Assembly (NCBI RefSeq): GCF_032854445.1
Contig: NC_088305.1
Location: 18,029,717-18,093,716, forward strand
DNA: 64,000 bases
Direction: 5' to 3'
From: Liolophura sinensis
Taxonomy: Eukaryota; Mollusca; Polyplacophora; Chitonida; Chitonidae
This document shows, in pieces, positions 51,028 to 63,598 of this stretch (position 1 is its first letter; every line of letters begins with the position of its first letter). The notes under the pieces are model-generated. The model was not told where the DNA came from and made no database searches. It saw nothing but the letters and a program-made list of their open reading frames with translations. The translations under genes and the position numbers were made by a program.

Positions 51028-52073
51028 TGACTGTTGGACAGAAGTTATGAGTATCCGTGTGAAATCAGCATGTATTTATATGGTAGCTGTGCATTGTTCT
51101 CAGTAGGGGATAGCTTAAGAAAGTATAACTCATCAACTGTGGTGATGTTTAGTAATTGTTGGTCTGTGAGAATGTCTTCTCATCAGGAGGGCAGTCTGGA
51201 TGGGCCCTGTCATATGTTGATAGCAATCTTGTTACATGGAGATAGCCGGTAAATAAGCGGCATGCCGTTTGATATGTGTCTATGAGAAGGGATTGGCCAC
51301 TCCGTTAGCTTGTGTACGTGTGCACTCGATAAAGAATCCGAACCATGAATGTGGAATTTGAAGTTTTTCTTTTCAATATTATTCCATTAAAGTTGCCCAG
51401 AAATATATTTTTCTTGTACGTGTTAGGTGTTGAATTAATGAGGAATGCTAAAGCTACCGAGTCTGTGATTCTGTTTGAAGAAAGGTTTCTTTTGAAAAAA
51501 TGTTTAAATGTCATTTATATTTCTTGTAAATTACAATAAAGAAAGTATGAGGCCTCATACCTTTTTTCTGTCCCTGAGATAGTCTCGTAGCGCCATGTTG
51601 TCAAGTTCTCTTTACAACTTACTTTGCGAAGAGATGTGAGTAAAAATAGAATAAAGGAAAGAGAATCAAATGGGTGTTTATAAAATAAATAAGGGAATTT
51701 TGTCGTAAATGGATATGAGTGTTGTGAAATTATGCATAAAATATTGTTCTGTACACACTTTTTAGACAACGAAGTAAAGATTGTGCAGTAATGAAGAAGA
51801 AAGAGTATAAGGTGTTAGAATTTTTTTTACATGTAACTGTTTGACGCAATACCTGTAGAGACGTTCAGGTTTGAATATGTCGGACTAGTTATATGCTGGA
51901 TAGTAATGAAAGCTGGTATTATTGTTGAGCAAGTCTAAGAGTCAAAGAGTTTGTTGTTTTCATTCAATGCGTTTTATTTTCTCACTTGGTAACATCGAAC
52001 AAGGAAGAATGGTGATATGTTCTCTTTAGCACTCAAAGAAATAGCACAATATGTATGTTTAAGCTAGCACAAG

Positions 52074-52682
52074 TTATGGACGGTGTCTGTGCATCTTTCG
52101 CTTGGTATTCAAAGGACAGTACTTCAAGGTGTGGGCCATGTCTCCAGAGCTGCTGCAGATCGGGCAGGTGTATCGTCGGAAAATGGGACAAGAGACTCTT
52201 CCGGAGTCGTCTTTTAGCACGTGGCTGCCATACACTGACAAGGGTTCTCCGTTGTTCTTGCAGAATACGCAGTGCCGTGAGACGCCGTTGACCCTGTTGT
52301 GAAGAAAACATGCGGTGGCCTTGGTGCGATATTGGTCATGATGGGGCAGGTGGCGCCCAGAAGGATTGCTTCGCATTTTAATCTGGAACATGTCGTATTC
52401 GTCCAGCGCATGATCTGTCCCATTGGTGTAAAAGTCGTACCACTCTATGGATCGGACATAGTCTAAATGGTATTCCGGTACTGTAGACAGGCACAGAACG
52501 TCTGGATTTAACTGCCACTCACCGCAACAGTCAGAGGACGACGAGCTTGAAAAGGAGGAATTGTGTTGAGACTGCGGGCTCACTTGCCTTGAGGATACAC
52601 TGTGTTGGGACATAGCCATAATGCTTTCCGCTAGGGCAGAGGTGAGTTGCTGATACATGTTTACAAGTAAACTGGCTGGCAT
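52074..52682 (-). CDS. nanos: Nanos-like protein, copy 33
   Basis: An intact 202-codon exon 2 with T164S, L168F and S199R; T164S lies just before the last ligand of finger 1. Val131 returns here. Exon 1 is at 53217-53252, but its donor is AT (53216-53215), as in copies 15-19. The intron has the 18-bp deletion. Confidence 0.91.
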   Translation of the reverse strand: MPASLLVNMYQQLTSALAESIMAMSQHSVSSRQVSPQSQHNSSFSSSSSSDCCGEWQLNPDVLCLSTVPEYHLDYVRSIEWYDFYTNGTDHALDEYDMFQIKMRSNPSGRHLPHHDQYRTKATACFLHNRVNGVSRHCVFCKNNGEPLSVYGSHVLKDDSGRVSCPIFRRYTCPICSSSGDMAHTLKYCPLNTKRKMHRHRP

Positions 52683-53731
52683 TGACTGTTGGACAGAAGT
52701 TATGAGTATCCGTGTGAAATCAGCATGTATTTATATGGTAGCTGTGCATTGTTCTCAGTAGGGGATAGCTTAAGAAAGTATAACTCATCAACTGTGGTGA
52801 TGTTTAGTAATTGTTGGTCTGTGAGAATGTCTTCTCATCAGGAGGGCAGTCTGGATGGGCCCTGTCATATGTTGATAGCAATCTTGTTACATGGAGATAG
52901 CCGGTAAATAAGCGGCATGCCGTTTGATATGTGTCTATGAGAAGGGATTGGCCACTCCGTTAGCTTGTGTACGTGTGCACTCGATAAAGAATCCGAACCA
53001 TAAATGTGGAATTTGAAGTTTTTCTTTTCAATATTATTCCATTAAAGTTGCCCAGAAATTGTATTTTTCTTGTACGTGTTAGGTGTTGAATTAATGAGGA
53101 ATGCTAAAGCTACCGAGTCTGTGATTCTGTTTGAAGAAAGGTTTGTTTTGAAAAAATGTTTAAATGTCATTTATATTTCTTGTAGATTACAATAAAGAAA
53201 GTATTAGGCCTCATATCTTTTTTCTGTCCCTGAGATAGTCTCGTAGCGCCATGTTGTCAAGTTCTCTTTACAACTTACTTTGCGAAGAGATGTGAGTAAA
53301 AATAGAATAAAGGAAAGAGAATCAAATGGGTGTTTATAAAATAAATAAGGGAATTTTGTCGTAAATGGATACGAGTGTTGTGAAATTATGCATAAAATAT
53401 TGTTCTGTACACACTTTTTAGACAACGAAGTAAAGATTGTGCAGTAATGAAGAAGAAAGAGTATAAGGTGTTAGAATTTTTTTTTTATATGTAACTGTTT
53501 GACGCAATACCTGTAGAGACGTTCAGGTTTGAATATGTCGGACTAGTTATATGCTGGATAGTAATGAAAGCTGGTATTATTGTTGAGCAAGTCTAAGAGT
53601 CAAAGAGTTTGTTGTTTTCATTCAATGCGTTTTATTTTCTCACTTGGTAACATCGAACAAGGAAGAACGGTGATATGTTCTCTTTAGCACTCAAAGAAAT
53701 AGCACAATATGTATGTTTAAGCTAGCACAAG

Positions 53732-54340
53732 TTATGGACGGTGGCTGTGCATCTTTCGCTTGGTATTCAAAGGACAGTACTTCAAGGTGTGGGCCATGTC
53801 TCCAGAGCTGCTGCAGATCGGGCAGGTGTATCGTCGGAGAATGGGACAAGAGACTCTTCCGGAGTCGTCTTTTAGCACGTGGCTGCCATACACTGACAAG
53901 GGTTCTCCGTTGTTCTTGCAGAATACGCAGTGCCGTGAGACGCCGTTGACCCTGTTGTGAAGAAAACATGCGGTGGCCTTGGTGCGATATTGGTCATGAT
54001 GGGGCAGGTGGCGCCCAGAAGGATTGCTTCGCATTTTAATCTGGAACATGTCGTATTCGTCCAGCGCATGATCTGTCCCATTGGTGTAAAAGTCGTACCA
54101 CTCTATGGATCGGACATAGTCTAAATGGTATTCCGGTACTGTAGACAGGCACAGAACGTCTGGATTTAACTGCCACTCACCGCAACAGTCAGAGGACGAC
54201 GAGCTTGAAAAGGAGGAATTGTGTTGAGACTGCGGGCTCACTTGCCTTGAGGATACACTGTGTTGGGACATAGCCATAATGCTTTCCGCTAGGGCAGAGG
54301 TGAGTTGCTGATACATGTTTACAAGTAAACTGGCTGGCAT
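53732..54340 (-). CDS. nanos: Nanos-like protein, copy 34
   Basis: An intact 202-codon exon 2 with T164S as the only change from the majority. Exon 1 is at 54892-54927. Confidence 0.93.
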   Translation of the reverse strand: MPASLLVNMYQQLTSALAESIMAMSQHSVSSRQVSPQSQHNSSFSSSSSSDCCGEWQLNPDVLCLSTVPEYHLDYVRSIEWYDFYTNGTDHALDEYDMFQIKMRSNPSGRHLPHHDQYRTKATACFLHNRVNGVSRHCVFCKNNGEPLSVYGSHVLKDDSGRVSCPILRRYTCPICSSSGDMAHTLKYCPLNTKRKMHSHRP

Positions 54341-55404
54341 TGACTGTTGGACAGAAGTTATGAGTATCCGTGTGAAATCAGCATGTATTTATATGGTAGC
54401 TGTGCATTGTTCTCAGTAGGGGATAGCTTAAGAAAGTATAACTCATCAACTGTGGTGATGTTTAGTAATTGTTGGTCTGTGAGAATGTCTTCTCATCAGG
54501 AGGGCAGTCTGGATGGCTTCAGACGGATTACGCCCCCTGTCATATGTTGATAGCAATCTTGTTACATGGAGATAGCCGGTAAATAAGCGGCATGCCGTTT
54601 GATATGTGTCTATGAGAAGGGATTGGCCACTCCGTTAGCTTGTGTACGTGTTCACTCGATAAATAATCCGAACCATGAATGTGGAATTTGAAGTTTTTCT
54701 TTTCAATATTATTCCATTAAAGTTGCCCAGAAATTGTATTTTTCTTGTACGTGTTAGGTGTTGAATTAATGAGGAATGCTAAAGCTACCGAGTCTGTGAT
54801 TCTGTTTGAAGAAAGGTTTCTTTTGAAAAAATGTTTAAATGTCATTTATATTTCTTGTAGATTACAATAAAGAAAGTATTAGGCCTCATACCTTTTTTCT
54901 GTCCCTGAGATAGTCTCGTAGCGCCATGTTGTCAAGTTCTCTTTACAACTTACTTTGCGAAGAGATGTGAGTAAAAATAGAATAAAGGAAAGAGAATCAA
55001 ATGGGTGTTTATAAAATAAATAAGGGAATTTTGTCGTAAATGGATATGAGTGTTGTGAAATTATGCATAAAATATTGTTCTGTACACACTTTTTAGACAA
55101 CGAAGTAAAGATTGTGCAGTAATGAAGAAGAAAGAGTATAAGGTGTTAGAATTTTTTTTATATGTAACTGTTTGACGCAATACCTGTAGAGACGTTCAGG
55201 TTTGAATATGTCGGACTAGTTATGTGCTGGATAGTAATGAAAGCTGGTATTATTGTTGAGCAAGTCTAAGAGTCAAAGAGTTTGTTGTTTTCATTCAATG
55301 CGTTTTATTTTCTCACTTGGTAACATCGAACAAGGAAGAATGGTGATATGTTCTCTTAAGCACTCAAAGAAATAGCACAATATGTATGTTTAAGCTAGCA
55401 CAAG

Positions 55405-56013
55405 TTATGGACGGTGGCTGTGCATCTTTCGCTTGGTATTCAAAGGACAGTACTTCAAGGTGTGGGCCATGTCTCCAGAGCTGCTGCAGATCGGGCAGGT
55501 GTATCGTCGGAGAATGGGACAAGTTACTCTTCCGGAGTCGTCTTTTAGCACGTGGCTGCCATACACTGACAAGGGTTCTCCGTTGTTCTTGCAGAATACG
55601 CAGTGCCGTGAGACGCCGTTGACCCTGTTGTGAAGAAAACATGCGGTGGCCTTGGTGCGATATTGGTCATGATGGGGCAGGTGGCGCCCAGAAGGATTGC
55701 TTCGCATTTTAATCTGGAACATGTCGTATTCGTCCAGCGCATGATCTGTCCCATTGGTGTAAAAGTCGTACCACTCTATGGATCGGACATAGTCTAAATG
55801 GTATTCCAGTACTGTAGACAGGCACAGAGCGTCTGGATTTAACTGCCACTCACCGCAACAGTCAGAGGACGACGAGCTTGAAAAGGAGGAATTGTGTTGA
55901 GACTGCGGGCTCACTTGCCTTGAGGATACACTGTGTTGGGACATAGCCATAATGCTTTCCGCTAGGGCAGAGGTGAGTTGCTGATACATGTTTACAAGTA
56001 AACTGGCTGGCAT
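55405..56013 (-). CDS. nanos: Nanos-like protein, copy 35
   Basis: An intact 202-codon exon 2 with V62A and P69L outside the zinc finger. Exon 1 is at 56565-56600 and carries R10I. Confidence 0.93.
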   Translation of the reverse strand: MPASLLVNMYQQLTSALAESIMAMSQHSVSSRQVSPQSQHNSSFSSSSSSDCCGEWQLNPDALCLSTVLEYHLDYVRSIEWYDFYTNGTDHALDEYDMFQIKMRSNPSGRHLPHHDQYRTKATACFLHNRVNGVSRHCVFCKNNGEPLSVYGSHVLKDDSGRVTCPILRRYTCPICSSSGDMAHTLKYCPLNTKRKMHSHRP

Positions 56014-57076
56014 TGACTGTTGGACAGAAGTTATGAGTATCCGTGTGAAATCAGCATGTATTTATATGGTAGCTGTGCATTGTTCTCAGTAGGGGATAGC
56101 TTAAGAAAGTATAACTCATCAACTGTGGTGATGTTTAGTAATTATTGGTCTGTGAGAATGTCTTCTCATCAGGAGGGCAGTCTGGATGGCTTCAGACGGA
56201 TTACGCCCCCTGTCATATGTTGATAGCAATCTTGTTACATGGAGATAGCCGGTAAATAAGCGGCATGCCGTTTGATATGTGTCTATGAGAAGGGATTGGC
56301 CACTCCGTTAGCTTGTGTACGTGTGCACTGGATAAAGAATCCGAACCATGAATGTGGAATTTGAAGTTTTTCTTTTCAATATTATTCCATTAAAGTTGCC
56401 CAGAAATTGTATTTTTCTTGTACGTGTTAGGAGTTGATTTAATGAGGAATGCTAAAGCTACCGCCTTTGTGATCCTGTTTGAAGAAAGGTTTCTTTTGAA
56501 AAAATGTTTAAATGTCATTTATATTTCTTGTAGATTACAATAAAGAAAGTATTAGGCCTCATACCTTTTTTATGTCCCTGAGATAGTCTCGTAGCGCCAT
56601 GTTGTCAAGTTCTCTTTACAACTTACTTTGCGAAGAGATGTGAGTAAAAATAGAATAAAGGAAAGAGAATCAAATGGGTGTTTATAAAATAAATAAGGGA
56701 ATTTTGTCGTAAATGGATATGAGTGTTGTGAAATTATGCATAAAATATTGTTCTGTACACACTTTTTAGACAACGAAGTAAAGATTGTGCAGTAATGAAG
56801 AAGAAAGAGTATAAGGTGTTAGAATTTTTTTATATGTAACTGTTTGACGCAATACCTGTAGAGACGTTCAGGTTTGAATATGTCGGACTAGTTATATGCT
56901 GGATAGTAATGAAAGCTGGTATTATTGTTGAGCAAGTCTAAGAGTCAAAGAGTTTGTTGTTTTCATTCAATGCGTTTTATTTTCTCACTTGGTAACATCG
57001 AACAAGGAAGAACGGTGATATGTTCTCTTTAGCACTCAAAGAAATAGCACAATATGTATGTTTAAGCTAGCACAAG

Positions 57077-57624
57077 TTATGGACGGTGGCTGTGCATCTT
57101 TCGCTTGGTATTCAAAGGACAGTACTTCAAGGTGTGGGCCATGTCTCCAGAGCTGCTGCAGATCGGGCAGGTGTATCGTCGGAGAATGGGACAAGTTACT
57201 CTTCCGGAGTCGTCTTTTAGCACGTGGCTGCCATACACTGACAAGGGTTCTCCGTTGTTCTTGCAGAATACGCAGTGCCGTGAGACGCCGTTGACCCTGT
57301 TGTGAAGAAAACATGCGGTGGCCTTGGTGCGATATTGGTCATGATGGGGCAGGTGGCGCCCAGAAGGATTGCTTCGCATTTTAATCTGGAACATGTCGTA
57401 TTCGTCCAGCGCATGATCTGTCCCATTGGTGTAAAAGTCGTACCACTCTATGGATCGGACATAGTCTAAATGGTATTCCGGTACTGTAGACAGGCACAGA
57501 ACGTCTGGATTTAACTGCCACTCACCGCAACAGTCAGAGGACGACGAGCTTGAAAAGGAGGAATTGTGTTGAGACTGCGGGCTCACTTGCCTTGAGGATA
57601 CACGGTGTTGGGACATAGCCATAA
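57077..57624 (-). pseudogene. Nanos-like copy 36, first 20 codons and acceptor deleted
   Basis: A deletion of about 152 bp joins codon ~21 of exon 2 to intron sequence near 57624. It removes the exon-2 ATG, the acceptor and the TATAAATA in the intron. The frame from Met22 (57622) is open for 181 codons, with S28R and all zinc ligands. Exon 1 is at 58085-58120. Under either gene model this copy cannot give the normal N-terminus. Confidence 0.85.
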
Positions 57625-58596
57625 GAGAGTATAACTCATCAACTGTGGTGATGTTTAGTAATTGTTGGTCTGTAAGAATGTCTTCTCATCAGGAGGGCAT
57701 TCTGGATGACTTCAGACGGATTACGCCCCCTGTCATATGTTGATAGCAATCTTGTTACATGGAGATAGCCGGTAAATAAGCGGCATGCCGTTTGATATGT
57801 GTCTATGAGAAGGGATTGGCCACTCCGTTAGCTTGTGTACGTGTGCACTCGATAAAGAATCCGAACCATGAATGTGGAATTTGAAGATTTTCTTTTCAAT
57901 ATTATTCCATTAAAGTTGCCCAGAAATTGTATTTTTCTTGAACGTGTTAGCTGTTGAATTAATGAGGAATGCTAAAGCTACCGCCTTTGTGATTCTGTTT
58001 GAAGAAAGGTTTCTTTTGAAAAAATGTTTAAATGTCATTTATATTTCTTGTAGATTACAATAAAAACAGTATTAGGCCTCATACCTTTTTTCTGTCCCTG
58101 AGATAGTCTCGTAGCGCCATGTTGTCAAGTTCCCTTTACAACTTACTTTGCGAAGAGATGTGAGTAAAAATAGAATAAAGGAAAGAGAATCAAATGGGTG
58201 TTTATAAAATAAATAAGGGAATTTTGTCGTAAATGGATATGAGTGTTGTGAATTTATGCATAAAATATTGTTCTGTACACACTTTTTAGACAACGAAGTA
58301 AAGATTGTGCAGTAATGAAGAAGAAAGAGTATAAGGTGTTAGAATTTTTTTATATGTAACTGTTTGACGCAATACCTGTAGAGACGTTCAGGTTTGAATA
58401 TGTCGGACTAGTTATATGCTGGACAGTAATGAAAGCTGGTAATATTATTGAGCAAGTCTAAGAGTCAAAGAGTTTGTTGTTTTCATTCAATGCGTTTTAT
58501 TTTCTCACTTGGTAACATCGAACAAGGAAGAATGGTGATATGTTTTCTTTAGCACTCAAAGAAATAGCACAATATGTATGTTTAAGCTAGCACAAG

Positions 58597-59202
58597 TTAT
58601 GGACGGTGGCTGTGCATCTTTCGCTTGGTATTCAAAGGACAGTACTTCAAGGTGTGGGCCATGTCTCCAGAGCTGCTGCAGATCGGGCAGGTGTATCGTC
58701 GGAGAATTGGACAAGTTACTCTTCCGGAGTCGTCTTTTAGCACGTGGCTGCCATACACTGACAAGGGTTCTCCGTTGTTCTTGCAGAATACGCAGTGCCG
58801 TGAGACGCCGTTGACCCTGTTGTGAAGAAAACATGCGGTGGTCTTGGTGCGATATTGGTCATGATGGGGCAGGTGGCGCCCAGAAGGATTGCTTCGCATT
58901 TTAATCTGGAACATGTATTCGTCCAGCGCATGATCTGTCCCATTGGTGTAAAAGTCGTACCACTCTATGGATCGGACATAGTCTAAATGGTATTCCGGTA
59001 CTGTAGACAGGCACAGAACGTCTGGATTTAACTGCCACTCACCGCAACAGTCAGAGGACGACGAGCTTGAAAAGGAGGAATTGTGTTGAGACTGCGGGCT
59101 CACTTGCCTTGAGGATACACTGTGTTGGGACATAGCCATAATGCTTTCCGCTAGGGCAGAGGTGAGTTGCTGATACATGTTTACAAGTAAACTGGCTGGC
59201 AT
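58597..59202 (-). CDS. nanos: Nanos-like protein, copy 37
   Basis: A 201-codon frame. A 3-bp in-frame deletion removes Asp97, and A122T is present. All zinc ligands are kept. Exon 1 is at 59754-59789. Confidence 0.92.
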   Translation of the reverse strand: MPASLLVNMYQQLTSALAESIMAMSQHSVSSRQVSPQSQHNSSFSSSSSSDCCGEWQLNPDVLCLSTVPEYHLDYVRSIEWYDFYTNGTDHALDEYMFQIKMRSNPSGRHLPHHDQYRTKTTACFLHNRVNGVSRHCVFCKNNGEPLSVYGSHVLKDDSGRVTCPILRRYTCPICSSSGDMAHTLKYCPLNTKRKMHSHRP

Positions 59203-60267
59203 TGACTGTTGGACAGAAGTTATGAGTATCCGTGTGAAATCAGCATGTATTTATATGGTAGCTGTGCATTGTTCTCAGTAGGGGATAGCTTAAGAAAGTA
59301 TAACTCATCAACTGTGGTGCTGTTTAGTAATTGTTGGTCTGTGAGAATGTCTACTCATCAGGAGGGCAGTCTGGATGGCTTCAGACGGATTACGCCCCCT
59401 GTCATATGTTGATAGCAATCTTGTTACATGGAGATAGCCGGTAAATAAGCGGCATGCCGTTTGATATGTGTCTATGAGAAGGGATTGGCCACTCCGTTAG
59501 CTTGTGTACGTGTGCACTCGATAAAGAATCCGAACCATGAATGTGGAATTTGAAGTTTTTCTTTTCAATATTATTCCATTAAAGTTGCCCAGAAATTGTA
59601 TTTTTCTTGTACGTGTTAGGTGTTGAATTAATGAGGAATGCTAAAGCTACCGAGTCTGTGATTCTGTTTGAAGAAAGGTTTCTTTTGAAAAAATGTTTAA
59701 ATGTCATTTATATTTCTTGTAGATTACAATAAAGAAAGTATTAGGCCTCATACCTTTTTTCTGTCCCTGAGATAGTCTCGTAGCGCCATGTTGTCAAGTT
59801 CTCTTTACAACTTACTTTGCGAAGAGATGTGAGTAAAAATAGAATAAAAGAAAGAGAATCAAATGGGTGTTTATAAAATAAATAAGGGAATTTTGTCGTA
59901 AATGGATATGAGTGTTGTGAAATTATGCATAAAATATTGTTCTGTACACACTTTTTAGACAACGAAGTAAAGATTGTGCAGTAATGAAGAAGAAAGAGTA
60001 TAAGGTGTTAGAATTTTTTTTTATATGTAACTGTTTGACGCAATACCTGTAGAGACGTTCAGGTTTGAATATGTCGGACTAGTTATATGCTGGATAGTAA
60101 TGAAAGCTGGTATTATTGTTGAGCAAGTCTAAGAGTCAAAGAGTTTGTTGTTTTCATTCAATGCGTTTTATTTTCGCACTTGGTAACATCGAACAAGGAA
60201 GAACGGTGATATGTTCTCTTTAGCACTCAAAGAAATAGCACAATATGTATGTTTAAGCTAGCACAAG

Positions 60268-60876
60268 TTATGGACGGTGGCTGTGCATCTTTCGCTTGGT
60301 ATTCAAAGGACAGTACTTCAAGGTGTGGGCCATGTCTCCAGAGCTGCTGCAGATCGGGCAGGTGTATCGTCGGAGAATGGGACAAGTTACTCTTCCGGAG
60401 TCGTCTTTTAGCACGTGGCTGCCATACACTGACAAGGGTTCTCCGTTGTTCTTGCAGAATACGCAGTGCCGTGAGACGCCGTTGACCCTGTTGTGAAGAA
60501 AACATGCGGTGGCCTTGGTGCGATATTGGTCATGATGGGGCAGGTGGCGCCCAGAAGGATTGCTTCGCATTTTAATCTGGAACATGTCGTATTCGTCCAG
60601 CGCATGATCTGTCCCATTGGTGTAAAAGTCGTACCACTCTATGGATCGGACATAGTCTAAATGGTATTCCGGTACTGTAGACAGGCACAGAACGTCTGGA
60701 TTTAACTGCCACTCACCGCAACAGTCAGAGGACGACGAGCTTGAAAAGGAGGAATTGTGTTGAGACTGCGGGCTCACTTGCCTTGAGGATACACTGTGTT
60801 GGGACATAGCCATAATGCTTTCCGCTAGGGCAGAGGTGAGTTGCTGATACATGTTTACAAGTAAACTGGCTGGCAT
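60268..60876 (-). CDS. nanos: Nanos-like protein, copy 38
   Basis: An intact 202-codon exon 2 with the majority sequence. Exon 1 is at 61428-61463 and carries D5N. Confidence 0.94.
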   Translation of the reverse strand: MPASLLVNMYQQLTSALAESIMAMSQHSVSSRQVSPQSQHNSSFSSSSSSDCCGEWQLNPDVLCLSTVPEYHLDYVRSIEWYDFYTNGTDHALDEYDMFQIKMRSNPSGRHLPHHDQYRTKATACFLHNRVNGVSRHCVFCKNNGEPLSVYGSHVLKDDSGRVTCPILRRYTCPICSSSGDMAHTLKYCPLNTKRKMHSHRP

Positions 60877-61939
60877 TGACTGTTGGACAGAAGTTATGAG
60901 TATCCGTGTGAAATCAGCATGTATTTATATGGTAGCTGTGCATTGTTCTCAGTAGGGGATAGCTTAAGAAAGTATAACTCATCAACTGTGGTGATGTTTA
61001 GTAATTGTTGGTCTGTGAGAATGTCTTCTCATCAGGAGGGCAGTCTGGATGGCTTCAGACGGATTACGCCCCCTGTCATATGTTGATAGCAATCTTGTTA
61101 CATGGAGATAGCCGGTAAATAAGCGGCATGCCGTTTGATATGTGTCTATGAGAAGGGATTGGCCACTCCGTTAGCTTGTGTACGTGTGCACTCGATAAAT
61201 AATCCGAACCATGAATGTGGAATTTGAAGTTTTTCTTTTCAATATTATTCCATTAAAGTTGCCCAGAAATTGTATTTTTCTTGTACGTGTTAGGTGTTGA
61301 ATTAATGAGGAATGCTAAAGCTACCGAGTCTGTGATTCTGTTTGAAGAAAGGTTTCTTTTGAAAAAATGTTTAAATGTCATTTATATTTCTTGTAGATTA
61401 CAATAAAGAAAGTATTAGGCCTCATACCTTTTTTCTGTCCCTGAGATAGTTTCGTAGCGCCATGTTGTCAAGTTCTCTTTACAACTTACTTTGCGAAGAG
61501 ATGTGAGTAAAAATAGAATAAAGGAAAGAGAATCAAATGGGTGTTTATAAAATAAATAAGGGAATTTTGTCGTAAATGGATATGAGTGTTGTGAAATTAT
61601 GCATAAAATATTGTTCTGTACACACTTTTTAGACAACCAAGTAAAGATTGTGCAGTAATGAAGAAGAAAGAGTATAAGGTGTTAGAATTTTTTTATATGT
61701 AACTGTTTGACGCAATACCTGTAGAGACGTTCAGGTTTGAATATGTCGGACTAGTTATGTGCTGGATAGTAATGAACGCTGGTATTATTGTTGAGCAAGT
61801 CTAAGAGTCAAAGAGTTTGTTGTTTTCATTCAATGCGTTTTATTTTCTCACTTGGTAACATCGAACAAGGAAGAACGGTGATATGTTCTCTTTAGCACTC
61901 AAAGAAATAGCACAATATGTATGTTTAAGCTAGCACAAG

Positions 61940-62548
61940 TTATGGACGGTGGCTGTGCATCTTTCGCTTGGTATTCAAAGGACAGTACTTCAAGGTGTGG
62001 GCCATGTCTCCAGAGCTGCTGCAGATCGGGCAGGTGTATCGTCGGAGAATGGGACAAGTTGCTCTTCCGGAGTCGTCTTTTAGCACGTGGCTGCCATACA
62101 CTGACAAGGGTTCTCCGTTGTTCTTGCAGAATACGCAGTGCCGTGAGACGCCGTTGACCCTGTTGTGAAGAAAACATGCGGTGGCCTTGGTGAGATATTG
62201 GTCATGATGGGGCAGGTGGCGCCCAGAAGGATTGCTTCGCATTTTAATCTGGAACATGTCGTATTCGTCCAGCGCATGATCTGTCCCATTGGTGTAAAAG
62301 TCGTACCACTCTATGGATCGGACATAGTCTAAATGGTATTCCGGTACTGTAGACAGGCACAGAACGTCTGGATTTAACTGCCACTCACCGCAACAGTCAG
62401 AGGACGACGAGCTTGAAAAGGAGGAATTGTGTTGAGACTGCGGGCTCACTTGCCTTGAGGATACACTGTGTTGGGACATAGCCATAATGCTTTCCGCTAG
62501 GGCAGAGGTGAGTTGCTGATACATGTTTACAAGTAAACTGGCTGGAAT
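61940..62548 (-). CDS. nanos: Nanos-like protein, copy 39 (exon-2 ATG changed to ATT)
   Basis: The exon-2 ATG is ATT (62548-62546). If translation begins in exon 1 (63100-63135) this is a simple Met-to-Ile change in a full-length protein. If exon 2 is the only coding exon, the first Met is Met9 and the protein has 194 residues. R119L and V163A are present, and all zinc ligands are kept. Confidence 0.85.
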   Translation of the reverse strand: MPASLLVNMYQQLTSALAESIMAMSQHSVSSRQVSPQSQHNSSFSSSSSSDCCGEWQLNPDVLCLSTVPEYHLDYVRSIEWYDFYTNGTDHALDEYDMFQIKMRSNPSGRHLPHHDQYLTKATACFLHNRVNGVSRHCVFCKNNGEPLSVYGSHVLKDDSGRATCPILRRYTCPICSSSGDMAHTLKYCPLNTKRKMHSHRP

Positions 62549-63598
62549 TGACTGTTGGACAGAAGTTATGAGTATCCGTGTGAAATCAGCATGTATTTAT
62601 ATGGTAGCTGTGCATTGTTCTCAGTAGGGGATAGCTTAAGAAAGTATAACTCATCAACTGTGGTGATGTTTAGTAATTGTTGATCTGTGAGAATGTCTTC
62701 TCATCAGGAGGGCAGTCTGGATGGCTTCAGACGGATTACGCCCCCTGTCATATGTTGATAGCAATCTTGTTACATGGAGATAGCCGGTAAATAAGCGGCA
62801 TGCCGTTTGATATGTGTCTATGAGAAGGGATTGGCCACTCCGTTAGCTTGTGTACGTGTGCACTCGATAAAGAATCCGAACCATAAATGTGGAATTTGAA
62901 GTTTTTCTTTTCAATATTATTCCATTAAAGTTGCCCAGAAATTGTATTTTTCTTGTACGTGTTAGGTGTTGAATTAATGAGGAATGCTAAAGCTACCGAG
63001 TCTGTGATTCTGTTTGAAGAAAGGTTTCTTTTGAAAAAATGTTTAAATGTCATTTATATTTCTTGTAGATTACAATAAAGAAAGTATTAGGCCTCATACC
63101 TTTTTTCTGTCCCTGAGATAGTCTCGTAGCGCCATGTTGTCAAGTTCTCTTTACAACTTACTTTGCGAAGAGATGTGAGTAAAAATAGAATAAAGGAAAG
63201 AGAATCAAATGGGTGTTTATAAAATAAATAAGGGAATTTTGTCGTAAATGGATACGAGTGTTGTGAAATTATGCATAAAATATTGTTCTGTACACACTTT
63301 TTAGACAACGAAGTAAAGATTGTGCAGTAATGAAGAAGAAAGAGTATAAGGTGTTAGAATTTTTTTTTATATGTAACTGTTTGACGCAATACCTGTAGAG
63401 ACGTTCAGGTTTGAATATGTCGGACTAGTTATATGCTGGATAGTAATGAAAGCTGGTATTATTGTTGAGCAAGTCTAAGAGTCAAAGAGTTTGTTGTTTT
63501 CATTCAATGCTTTTTATTTTCTCACTTGGTAACATCGAACAAGGAAGAACGGTGATATGTTCTCTTTAGCACAATATGTATGTTTAAGCTAGCACAAG

